A stretch of 64,000 bases of DNA from Callaeas wilsoni (lineage: Eukaryota > Chordata > Aves > Passeriformes > Callaeidae), in the NCBI GenBank assembly GCA_013398955.1, contig VWPU01014898.1:149178-213177 (forward strand). The letters are read 5' to 3'. Of the stretch, positions 1-11,000 are shown in pieces. The notes beneath the pieces are model-generated. The model did no database searches, was not told the DNA's origin, and saw nothing but the letters and a program-made list of their open reading frames with translations. Made by a program: the position numbers and the translations under genes. Positions within the stretch are counted from its first letter, which is position 1; every line of letters starts with the position of its first letter.

Positions 1-1264
1 TGTAATGATAAATAATAAATGTTAATAATGAAGCGAAGGAAAGAAAAATGACACAAGTACGAAATTGAAGAATTGACATTAGTGACTTTGTATTGAACCT
101 GCCAGTATTGTCTCCCTTAGCTCTCCATTCTGTACTTGAGCAGCAACTGGCAAATACCTTGTAAATCTCCTAAAGCACATCTGAGAGACAACAAAATAGG
201 CAGTAGATTGCAACAAGAAATTTAAGTGATAATGATCTTGGGGTTCAAGTGTCTGAAAAAATTAACACCTTTTGAGGTTACTTAAATGCAAAACCACAAC
301 TGATTTTCTAGGGACATTTTAAAAAATATTTTGATAAAAATAAAATCTGAAGATATTTTCCTCAATTATTGAATAATTCAATTAATTCTTTGTTTTGTTA
401 GAAATCATTGTAATGTTGAACTTCTTTGTAAAAGTTAGGATAGCTGGAGAAAACCAAGCCAGCTTATTCTCAAAATCAGAATATATTATTTGTTTTCTAA
501 ATATTTTTGGATATATTATGTTACTGTTCCTTTGGAATTTTATGCTTTTCCATAATTCCCCTTATTTCCATAAATCATAATGGCAATGGAGTAGTATAGG
601 TTAGGCTGGGAGAAAGAAGTAAGCAAGGTATTGGTGTCCCTGTAAATACTGAATGTAAAAAAATATCTGATAGGTGTTTGAGCACCAGGATATCAGAAAA
701 AAATCAATACAGTACCAAGACTTAGTTTTGTGTTTTATATATTTATGCCATAAAACTTTGAATGTGAACATCCACAGGCAGCTTTAAGGATACTTGGAAA
801 AATTTCTAATTCAAGATGACATTTTTTGTGGGAATATCCATCCATTTCAATTAATGCTGCTAATTAGAAAACATCTGTAAAACCATCTTGTATAATATTT
901 TATTGGATTGATGCAGAAGTGAGCGAGTTAAATAAAATGGACTATATGTTGTAGGTGAGCCAATACAATATGGATGTTATAAAATCCCCTCCGGTCTAGG
1001 AATATTTGACAGGTCCAACTGCAGAACAATCCAATGAAACTCAGTAACTTAAACTGTGAGATCGGACTAATTGCTCATATTGTGCAATAAGAGCTCTGTA
1101 AGGCCCAAATGTTAGCTTTCCATTAGCAATTCACAGTGAGATATTAAAGTTTTGAATTCCTGCTCAACTTCTTAGAGACATCCTGGCCAGTGTTACCTGA
1201 ATTATGAATTTCATTGCTGTATAGCCCTAGAACAACTCCTGCACAGGAGTAGTGGTACAGCCAG

Positions 1265-1650
1265 AAAATAAAAGGTACAGTGGATCTCTGCTTCACCATG
1301 GACCTCCATGGGCTGCAGGGGGACAGTCTGTCTCACCACGGGCTGTAGCACCTGGAGCATCTCCTGCCCCTCCTTCCTCACTGCCTTTGGTGCCTGCAGG
1401 GCTGTTGCTTTCAATTTTTTTTTCTTGTTCCTCTTTCACAGCTGCTGTGCAGTGGGGTTTTTTGCCTGTTATTAAATGTGGTATTACAGAGTTTCATCAG
1501 CGCCACTGATGGGCTGAGCTTTGGGCGGTTGGCAGATCTGGCTGTCAGTTCTGGGGACAAATGTGGGGGCAACTCCTGGTGTCTTCTCACTGAAGTCACC
1601 CCTGCAGCTCCTCTGCTACCAAAACCTTGCCACATCAGTCCAATAGTTGC
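1265..1650 (+). repeat. Avian dispersed repeat, family not certain (possibly retroviral LTR-derived)
   Basis: A GC-richer block stands out in the AT-rich intron. It contains phrases I recognise from a repeat found many times in bird genomes: CACCATGGACCTCCATGGGC, a clause like CACCTGGAGCATCTCCTGCC, then CTGATGGGCTGAGCTTTGG and CTCCTGCTACC-like text ending near CCAAAACCTTGCCACAT. The block diverges clearly from the copies I remember, which suggests an old insertion. I cannot fix its ends or see target-site duplications. I think it belongs to an endogenous-retrovirus-related family, but that is memory rather than proof. Small open frames of 67-85 codons on both strands are by-products of the base composition. 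Confidence 0.6.
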
Positions 1651-4600
1651 AATATTGAAAGGCAGTGATCTTCATATCACAAATACACAAAATGTTTCTT
1701 GATGGTCTTCTGAACTTCTGTGTGTGTTACAGTTACATATCAGGATAAAGCTTTTCCTTTGTTTGAGGAAAGACTTCACCTTTCAAGCTGAATGCAAGTT
1801 TACTCTGAAAAGAGGAAGTCAAATTGATCTCTGCTACTACTGCATATTTAATCGGGATGGAAACATAGACAAAGTCAGTTTTGATTACACAGGATTTACC
1901 TATTTGCTACATTCCAATTCCCTTTCATATTGGAATTCTTAAATTGGAATCATTCAGTGTAAATGTTATATACTCCAAGAAATAGTAACGAGACTGAAAA
2001 TATAAGTCATATAATAAAAAAAAGAGTATTATTGGGAAAAGTAAATATACTTCTCTTATAAGGAGAGACAGGAAATCTTTGTTTATCTTGCTTGGTGGAC
2101 TCAGTTCCAAACAGTGAACTGAGTAAAAAGAAAATGTCATTGAGCAAGAGGCTGAGCCTTCACAAGGTGTTTAGGCAGTCTCTTAGGAAATGATGGACAG
2201 ACCAGTGAGTGGTCCCCCTTGCTTTGGGATCAGTGATTAAAGAGGCTGGTGACACCTAAGGCAAAATATAAGCTGCTAAATGAGATGCCAAGCACCAGTA
2301 ACTTAGTGGTAGCACTCTGTGAGCTGTGCAGCAGGCAGAATTAGATAAAGAAGTTGCTAGGTAAAGTCCAGAAGTATGTCAAGTGGTGTCAAGATAAGAG
2401 AGTTAATTTACTGGGAAATATTTCACTGGCTAGATTAAGTCCTTCTCTTCTGTTTCCACTCCTTCTAAAGCAAAACCAAGTATGATTGCTAAACACGATT
2501 GCATATTTTAATAAAATAAAATATGATAGAGAAATCACATACAGAAAAGCCTGTTTCTGTATGTTTGGGATTAGTTATCTTCAGTTTTAAGACAGAGAAG
2601 CTTAGTGTATTTGCTGGAAGGAGTTGCTCCTGTTTTCCAAACGCAGAACATAGGAATGGCTATAGCAGTTCTGACCAGACTTGATGCAAGTACTTGGCAT
2701 TGTCAGTTGATCAGCAGGAGAGGGCGAGATTTTGGTCTTGCTTCTCTAGAATAGTATCCTGGCCACCAATAATCTGTAATTCAGGAGTTTCCTGAGAAAA
2801 CTGCCATCTCTCCATTAAGAAGTTTTGAATTGTTTTTTGGTCTATGAACGAATTCAATTTAATTTCATATATTTGTGAACTTTTAGCATTCATCCCCTGG
2901 CAAGACATCTCACACCTATTTTGCGCAGTGTGAAGTATTCTAGAACAAATGAAAGGTAGTGCTTTTTCTTTCAATGGATAATTATGTTGTCACCAGATGC
3001 TGTGGTTGTCAAGGTGGAGGTTCCAAGAGCAGTTGTACAAACTCATGGAAAGAAAATCCAGCTACGGCGATTAAATGCAAAAATATAATTGCTGGCTTTT
3101 AAAGTACCTAAATTGCGATACTTGGAAACAGAGAGAAACCTCAGGGGAAGCATGTCTTGCCCATATAAAACTGGCAGAGTTTGCTAACTTGATTGACATT
3201 TTTTGTAGCTCTGAGCAGTTGTCTATATGTTCTTCACTGAATTGTCTTTATTTATTGGTGACTTTAAAGAAGCCAATGAAAATTAAATTAAAATAATTGT
3301 TGGTGTTCCTCATCTCTGAGCTCCATTTGAGCTGATGTTGTAACACAGAGTTAGTTTCTAAGCAAGATTTTGCAGAGGATAAGAATAAGGTTTTATACCT
3401 TTGTTCTCTCTGCTCAAAGAAGTTTCTTTATATATTTATGAGCATTTAGGGCAGAGTGCTGCTGAAAACTCTCATATCACTTGATAAAGTTGGATATTTT
3501 ATTATGCAGATGACAGCTGTTTGTTAGTCTCTCTTTTCATAAAGGCTCTGTAACATCAATTGTCAGTAGCTCAATAGATACCAAAATAGTTCCTCATGTT
3601 TACTTTTACTCAGAAAAAGTATAGTTGTGCCAGAATACAGCTTACTGAGAAACAGTTCAGCATAGCTATCCAACAGCTAGAAATCTAAACATAATCAGGC
3701 ATGTGACCAGTGTATCTATCCCTAAAACGTGCATTGCTGTGTAACTCTAACAAGATCAGTTAAATTGCAAGTATCTGCTGTTATGCTAGCCCTGTAATTA
3801 TTCAAACCTGTCAATGTTATGGAGTTGGCAAAACTTTTTGTTGTATGAGAGCCATACCAATTTCTGTTCTGTGCACCAAGGATTTGCAGTGTGTTATGCT
3901 TATGGCCGTGAGGATTTCAGTGCACACCCCGGTATCTCTTTCACTGTCTGCCAGACAGCCTTCCTGGCAGCCAACGACCCTCACAGGTCAGTCCTGCTGC
4001 CTCTCCTGACTTCAGTGATGTGTGGCCTTCGCATGGGACATCCTTTCTCTCAGCTCCAGAGGGCCTTTGGGTAGATTGGAGGTCTCCCCTGTGTATTCAG
4101 CTGCTGTGCTGTTCTCTCCAGAACTATTTCTTGTCCTTGTGCACCCCTAATGCCTCAGGCAGTTCTTCCTCCCTGTGTATTCAGATCCTTTTCTCAGTGG
4201 AGGATTATAGTTTTTATTTGTCAGCCTCTCCTGTGAAGAGAATTCGGGAAGGTTAACACTTCAATCTACAAATTCCTTTGACTCATCTCCTATGCAGCAG
4301 TTCATCTGACTATTTATCCTAATTAAAATAGGTGGTTCTATGCACACTTTGTAAGGTGCCAGCTGTGATATTAAGCTGTCTTTGTCACAGCAAGAGGCAG
4401 GACACTTCACAAAATTTTGCTTAGTGATTTGGTTGTATTTTTCCTTGTGAATTTCCCAGGTAATCTGTATCAAGTCAGTGTGTTGAGAGATATACTTAAT
4501 GTAATTATTTCATTAATATGTATGTTTGCTATTTATATTTTGCTTATTGCTGGCTTTTGGCTGAGACTAAGCACAGCAATTAATGTGTTTAGGGTAGGTA

Positions 4601-7298
4601 GTTCTCTGCCCCTCCTCCTGAAGAAAATTGTGACAAGTAACAAATCACAGATATTTGAAATTTAGTTTTGATAAAGGTGTTGCAACCACGGTCAGTGTTT
4701 CAATGTGCAGTCAAGTTCAGGGGCACAGCATAGCTGCCTGATTTTATATATGTGTTGAAAATGAGCTGGCTGAAGTTCAGCTCAGTGAAGTTGACATTTT
4801 GATGACAATTTAAGCAAAAGATCAAAACTTGGTAATAAAAGAAGTGTTGGCTCCTTCAGGTTAAGTTTTTCATGATATAAGTTTGTGACTTTTTGTGAGG
4901 GATTCTTTCCCCTTCATTGCTGTCAGTCATGCTCCAATTAGTAAGACAGTCAGCTTCTTGTCATCCACATGTGGCCAGGACTTTCTAGCCTTTGCTTTTT
5001 AATGTGGATTTTGGTTCTCATGCAGTCTTCTGTTGTACTGTAAATAGATTGCTGCAAAGGGTTTTTCCTGGACGTAGTTGGAGTCATTTGGAGACAATTC
5101 AGGAAGTCTTTTGTGGTGATATGATGGGAATTTCAGTGACTGTCATCTTTCAGCAGCACTGCCCTCTTTTACAGTTACATATGTAGGGTTAGGAAATTGA
5201 AAACCAGGAGCAGCAGTGGTGGCCACCTGGGATTTCTGAAAAAGTCCAGTTGTTCACAGGGCTTCAGGAGCTTGCTAAGGATACATTCATCAGACTAGAG
5301 GCAGGAAGAAACCTTTTCTACTGCTTGTCTGTCTGGCTTGGTAGGGCTATTATTTTTATCTGAATGTTTATTTTTTAATGCTTGTGACAGACTGTTCTGT
5401 TGCTTGCAGGGAAGAATGTTATACACAGTGTACGTTGTGAAATGTGACATTAAACAAATGTGAAAGTCTGCTTTCTCCCATCTTTCTCATTTTTCCTTTC
5501 ATTTCTGTCCAGTTGTGGCCAGCCACAGTATTAAGTTCTTATTCTTTATCTCTGAGACATACTTTAGACTATTGGGACAGTTTTGCTCAAGGAATAGGCA
5601 GAGTCTACTCTGATTATTCACGGTGGCCTGGAAGAGAGAGAACCGAAACCAGTCAGGAGGAAAGTACAAAGGTGAAAACATGGTAGGCTTTTAACTGGAT
5701 CACATCGAAGAAAAGCCCAGGTGTTATTGTAGGTATTTTTGATTGATCAGTAATACATCTCAGCAGTGTGAACCTTTCACTTTGGGAGAGATGAACAAAC
5801 ATTTTGGCATACCTTTCCAAGAGAATTGCTGTGTGTTTGAAAAAAGGTTGTTGTCATGCTAGCATATTCACAACCACGAAAATCAAACAAGAAAGAAGGA
5901 CCTTATACTCATACAACTTCTGGACCTCCCAGTAAGCTGGCCTACTGCAACTCACAATTTCTTAAGTTTGCTGCAGTGAGAAACATTTTGTAGGCAAATA
6001 GTAGTTAAAAATGCATCAGTGTTTTGTGAGGTAAGGGAGGGTTTTAGTGTAAATTTTACTTCAGATAATATGCCATAAGTCTTTATCATTTAGAATGCAG
6101 AATTTTATTTATTCGTAACTTTTCATGTACATGGCCCTTCACAGGCTGCAACTTTGGATGGTTATTTTACTATTAACATAATTTTCATTTCATATATGGC
6201 TTTCATTCTTCTCAAACTTCTACTTAGTGATACATTTTAAATGTGATCAAATAAAAATAGAAAAATGATTATAATAACTGGTTTTAAGTCAGTATGAAAA
6301 ACAATTCAGTAATCTCTTCTGCTGCACCTTCAAATGGTAAGGTGGATGAGGGAAAGACTTGGCTAAATGTCAATTAAGTGCAGATACCTAAAGCTCTAGT
6401 GTCCTTGGCTTCTTATAGATTCAAGTAGTAGCTGAGCCTTCTGGTTGCACTTGAAATAAACTGGTTTTTAGCTAGGGAGCGGAGGAGTAAGAATGGAGGA
6501 CTCTGCTTCTTCTAATGATCGCAGTCTTAATACCCTCACAATGAGAGCTTGCCACCAGTACGTTAAACTAACAGGGGAGCCTCTGCCATACTGAGTGGTT
6601 TTGGGTTTTTTCTGCATTAAGAAGGAAAGTGTTGGGCTATATTATGCAATTTAAGAGAGTTTATGCATTAAATATCTGTATCCTTTTGAATAAGTGGGAG
6701 CAATAATTCTATTCTTGCAGATAGAATGTGAATATAATAATTTTCCTTTTAGCATATTAATTCAGTAAGGAGATTAATATAAGCTTCCAAACTTCTTAGT
6801 CAAAATCTTTATTCTCTCTGCAGAATGCAATACAATTACTACTTGGATGCTGATAGTAAATGAACTGTTTTATTGAATAATCATAATGAAATATTGGAGG
6901 CTGCTGTGTGATAGTTCTTATAAAGAGTACGTTCAAGGAAGACTTTGTAGAGGAGGCAAAAGAGGGCAGAAAACTTTTGTTTCAAAAGGAGAAAGAAGTG
7001 GCTGTTAGTGGAGCAGTGGCAGCTGCTGTCATAATCTGTTGGCACTCCTGACTTCCATTATGGTTTGGAATGAAATTCCTACCTTCAGGCGCATAATTTA
7101 TTAATACTCTGTTGCAAGCTTAGGAATTAGAGTTATTATGAATGATTAATACTACTTTATTCAAGGATTGATATATCTTTTGCAATACTGACTAGCGTGA
7201 GCCTTTTTTTCTTAATTTTCAGTCCTGGTCTCAGTTTACAGTAAAATTCTTTACACCTGAAATAATGATCAAACTAATTATCAGGGAAGCTAAGAACA

Positions 7299-7373
7299 GG
7301 TCAGGTTAGAAGGACCTCGGAATGTCATCTAGCCCAGCCTTTCACTCAAAGCTGTGTGAGCTATGAGAGCAGA
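7299..7373 (-). repeat. CR1 LINE fragment, 3' end, minus strand
   Basis: The text GGTTAGAAGGACCTCGG followed by AATGTCATCTAGCCCAGCC is the reverse complement of the conserved CR1 3' tail, which ends roughly 'gatgacctc...aggtcccttccaacc'. Only about 75 bases survive. It lies 560 bases upstream of GABBR2 exon 2. Confidence 0.7.
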
Positions 7374-7904
7374 ACAATTAATTCTTAGCATTTCAGAAGA
7401 ATATTTTGTTATCTTTTAAAGACTTTGTGTTATCCTTCTAAATGACAGGCTCTCTGCTATATATTTTTGCACAGAATACTGTGGTTGGACTTTAGTTAGA
7501 AGTTCCTTAGGAGTCTTCATTAGAAGCAGAACTTTTTTTACAGAGGCCATCAGTAGTGTCACACTTTCCTCCAACTATGGAAGTCCTGCTGACAATCTGG
7601 TATTACATTCTAAATTTTGCTTTGAGAAATGGTAGCTCTGAATGTAGAAAATTTTTTGGTCAACCCTTTTTTGCTAGACTTTTTTGTTATTTGTCAAATG
7701 GTGATATCAAAATTCTGGTTTTGTAGAACACATGGAGGTGTTTTGGTGTTCTTTTACTGTGGCGCATTAGGGGGCCAGAAGAGAGTGCTCTAATTTTTCA
7801 TATTTAGGTCTTATGTTTATGTCTGTGGACCCTGATTTTTTTCCCTGCCCAACAGCCCAACAGTTTATTTCTTAGTTAATTATTTTATTCGCGACATTGA
7901 ATAT

Positions 7905-7932
7905 TGTCTCTCTCTTTTTTTTTTTCCCCCAG
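7905..7932 (+). promoter_or_regulatory. GABBR2: Splice acceptor with polypyrimidine tract, GABBR2 exon 2
   Basis: An almost pure pyrimidine run, TC-repeats then about 11 T and 5 C, occupies 7907-7930 and is followed by AG at 7931-7932. The GABBR2 reading frame begins directly after it. A branch-point-like TTAAT lies near 7875, about 55 bases upstream, but that assignment is only a guess. No other AG lies between the tract and the exon, so the exon border is unambiguous. Confidence 0.93.
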
Positions 7933-8070
7933 TGCGACAATGCAAAAGGACTCAAAGCCTTCTATGATGCAATAAAATATGGACCTAATCATCTGATGGT
8001 TTTCGGTGGTGTATGTGCAACAGTTACTTCTATCATTGCTGAATCTCTAAAGGGATGGAATTTGGTTCAG
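7933..8070 (+). CDS. GABBR2: GABA-B receptor subunit 2, coding exon 2 (partial gene, one exon)
   Basis: GABBR2 is the G-protein-coupling half of the obligate GABA-B heterodimer, a class C receptor of the neuronal plasma membrane that mediates slow inhibition. The exon encodes 46 residues, starting [17 protein letters not shown] and ending [10 protein letters not shown]. This matches lobe 1 (LB1) of the extracellular Venus-flytrap domain, human residues 108-153 as I recall that protein. The first codon is Cys108 (7933-7935) and Cys135 is at 8014-8016; these two form a known disulfide. Tyr118 (7963-7965), part of the LB1 interface with subunit 1, is kept. The frame is open, both borders fall between codons, and AG and GT flank the exon. 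Compared with human from memory, Pro136-Ser137 read Ala-Thr and Gln147 reads Lys. A Met codon at 7897 lies in the intron and is not a start. The neighbouring exons are outside the window. Confidence 0.97.
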
Positions 8071-8076
8071 GTAAGG
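8068..8076 (+). promoter_or_regulatory. GABBR2: Splice donor, GABBR2 exon 2
   Basis: CAG followed by GTAAGG is close to the vertebrate consensus donor. The last exon codon is CAG (Gln153). If the intron were retained, the frame would run on for 23 codons and stop at TAG 8140-8142. Confidence 0.95.
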
Positions 8077-11000
8077 CATGGAATGGAATATATTCTAATA
8101 CTGACTAATACTTGTGTCTCTGGATTTTTTTTTTTAATTTAGAAACTTAGGTTTGATGCTTTTAAACCTTAGCATTTTGAGTATTTTTTATGTTTCAGTT
8201 TTGAAGGCCAGTGCAATTATGTGTAAAGATTAGTTACTTGTGTATAGTACTGGATTTTAAGGCTTGCCATTTTATTGTACTCAAAAATGCTTGTGAGTTT
8301 GGGGCAGCAGTCATGTCTCAGTAGGTTAATTAAATAAAAATAATGTGTCTCAAAAAGCAACCTAGGTGAAATCAAGTTCAGGCATGGTAGGCGGGCAAAC
8401 CTAGGAATTTTAAAAAGTTAGATGAAACAACTCATCAGGCCTTAAATTATGGTACTTCAGGGTATTTACTCAGTCTGTACTCAGAGCGCAGTAATTCCTA
8501 TGCACTTTAAAAGTGCTGGAAGTGCATAAATTCTAAATAGCGACTGGATTCATGTCTCAGTATTTAACTCACGAAGCACATTCATTCCCAGTTGTTCTTC
8601 TTTCTGACTTTCTCAAAGGTCAAGTTTGTGGAAAGGTTTCCTCTGCTGAGGAATCAGAATTTATTAATACTAATCTCTAAAATGCAGATGATAACAGCAT
8701 GATTTTCTTCATTTATTCAATCATCTGACTAGTGATAATTTTCAGATGGATGGCTGCTCACATAGCCATCCAGCTTTGCTTTTCTGATGTGACTTTCTAC
8801 TCAATATTCATATTGCCCGAAGACAATCCTGTATATTTCTTTTTCTTAAAAACCAAAAATTATTCAACAACAAAATAAAAAAATCTATAACAATTACCTG
8901 AGGTTACAGTTACAAACAGGCTCCTCTTTTCCACCTGGAATACTCACTGAGAGTAGTGCAGAAAGAACAAATGAGGCATAATTAAGTTTGTGAAGAAGAT
9001 GATGATCAGAGTACAAATGGGAAACCTTAGGAGGATAATTAAAATAGCTTGTTAACTGTGTTTGCAATGCTTGTCAGATCAGATTTTTTTTCTTCTGCTT
9101 CGGGATTTTTTTCTGATGTGAAAAACAATTCTTCTGTGGAAACCAAATAATAGTGTGTCTCTGGGGAGAATGGAGAAAATAACAGAAAGCTTGAAACTAG
9201 TCTTTAACACTCTCTCTTAAAAATGGCCTAATTCATGACCTATAATGAAGTACGTGGCCGGAGCTCTGTTTTTTTGAGTTTGTCACATGGAATTTCCATA
9301 TGATGTAGGATGTTTTAAACAGCTGGATTTCAGTGTGCTAAAAATCTTTCCATTTGTAGTCAAGTTCTGCCTGATGCAATCTGGAAATCAATTTGTTCAT
9401 GAAGTTGCTCAGTCTAAGGAAGGGTGATTAGAAAGCTTTTAAATTCCTGAATTTGTCAATATATATGCTCAATTATAGAATGATATGAGGTATTGCTACC
9501 AGAGAGCATTTATTTCTCTGTGTTTAACCGCTATGGCTGTGACTATGTCTTAAATGTTATTTATGATATCAGTACATCAAGGTATTCTTGACTGCTTGGG
9601 CTTAATATCCTGTGGGCACTAGATAAATCCTCACGTGGCAAAACTGCTCTTTATGTCAGGTTTTTATATCGTGATTGGCTGAATGATGAAAAAAACACAA
9701 CAGCATGGCTCGGAGGGGTGTCAAGGCTTAGCGGATGGTATAGCAGCAATGGCAATAATCTAAATATTGTTTGTGAAACTGTTGTGTTGTATAGTGACAG
9801 TGATACAGGTATCTGCAAATCAGCAGAAGTAGCATGTATAAGATAGCAGCAAAACAGAGTACAAATCCTTCCACTCCTCAGGATCCACTGTCATAAGTGT
9901 CTCTGATTAAAAGCATAACTTGAATAGAAGGAGAAGATAGAAATCTGTAGCTCTCAGAAGTGGAGCAATAATATTCAGCCCGATAAAATACAAGGCTTTC
10001 CTCCCTCAAAACTTGAAACTTCACCTGAAGGAATCACAGCAAACTGACATAAGTTGTTTTATGAAATCATGGTGATGATGAAGTCATTTCATGTTGCAGT
10101 CAAGAAGAGAAGAAACAGAATATAGACAAAAACTAACCTGACATTGTACTACTGAACAGAGGATTTTCATTGGGATGTCTGGCTCCAAAGCTTTATCTCT
10201 GTCCTTGTGCCTACAGTCATGAAAAAAAAGCTCTTAACCCTAACAGGAGCACCTGATTTAATTTGTTTTGACTTACACAGGTGTCATGAAGTTCAGCAAA
10301 GTGATGACTCTTACATGCAAGAGAAATGCAGGATGATACTGATAGTCTTGGGAAAAATAGGGATGAAAGAAGAATAACAGACTATAACAACTGAAAGAAA
10401 AATTACTTTCCTGAGCAAATACAATATGAGGCTTGCTGACTGCAAAACCATTCTGAAAGCCTTTTAGCCCTGATTTCCAAGTTACTGGGTGACTGCTTTT
10501 CCTCTGTTTGGATGAATTTTTCTTTTCTGCCTCTTCTCCATTCTCTACAATAAGAAGTTTCCAAAACCAAACAGTGAAACAAAAGGCCAAGAGTATAAAA
10601 GTGCCAGAATTTTCATATTGCATCTGCTACTCAGGCAACTATAGTAGAGATGAGGGAGGGGAAGGAAATAGGTTCTTGCAAGGCGGCTTCAGTCTCTACT
10701 CTCCTTACTGTATGCTTTCGATAATGACACTTTTTTACTTAACTGGGTAAATCAGGCCACTGATGGCCTGCAACAATGTGAAATAGGCAAGATTATAGAG
10801 GTTGAGAACAGTCTCTCTCTGAAGGTGACATGTCTTTTTTCCATGGCATATCAAAAAACAGGTACATTTCCTTCTCCATCTTGACAAATACCGATTTAGT
10901 TATGATCAGCAGCAGAAAGGGAATTTGTGTTCTCAATTAGCTGTCTTCAACTGCTGGCTGATTTAATTATCTCTTACTGTAACAAAATTAATTATTTTTT

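Larger units (their letters stand above)
1..7932 (+). other. GABBR2: 3' part of GABBR2 intron 1
   Basis: No coding exon is recognisable here. GABBR2 exon 1 encodes the signal peptide and the start of the ectodomain and should be GC-rich; nothing like it is present, so the intron extends beyond the left edge. The stretch holds one dispersed repeat near 1265-1650 and a CR1 scrap at 7299-7373. In 1-1264 and 1651-7298 I see only AT-rich sequence without a recognisable gene, RNA or repeat family. Confidence 0.85.

Noticed and set aside
7897..8142. An 81-codon open frame starting with Met at 7897 across the GABBR2 exon.
   Set aside because: The Met and the following Phe-rich residues are the intron's pyrimidine tract, and the tail beyond 8070 is intron after a strong donor. 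Only 7933-8070 is coding.
10273..10623. 116-codon minus-strand open frame in repeat-poor intron.
   Set aside because: No family resemblance, no initiation context or splice evidence, and a length expected by chance in 64 kb of six-frame sequence.
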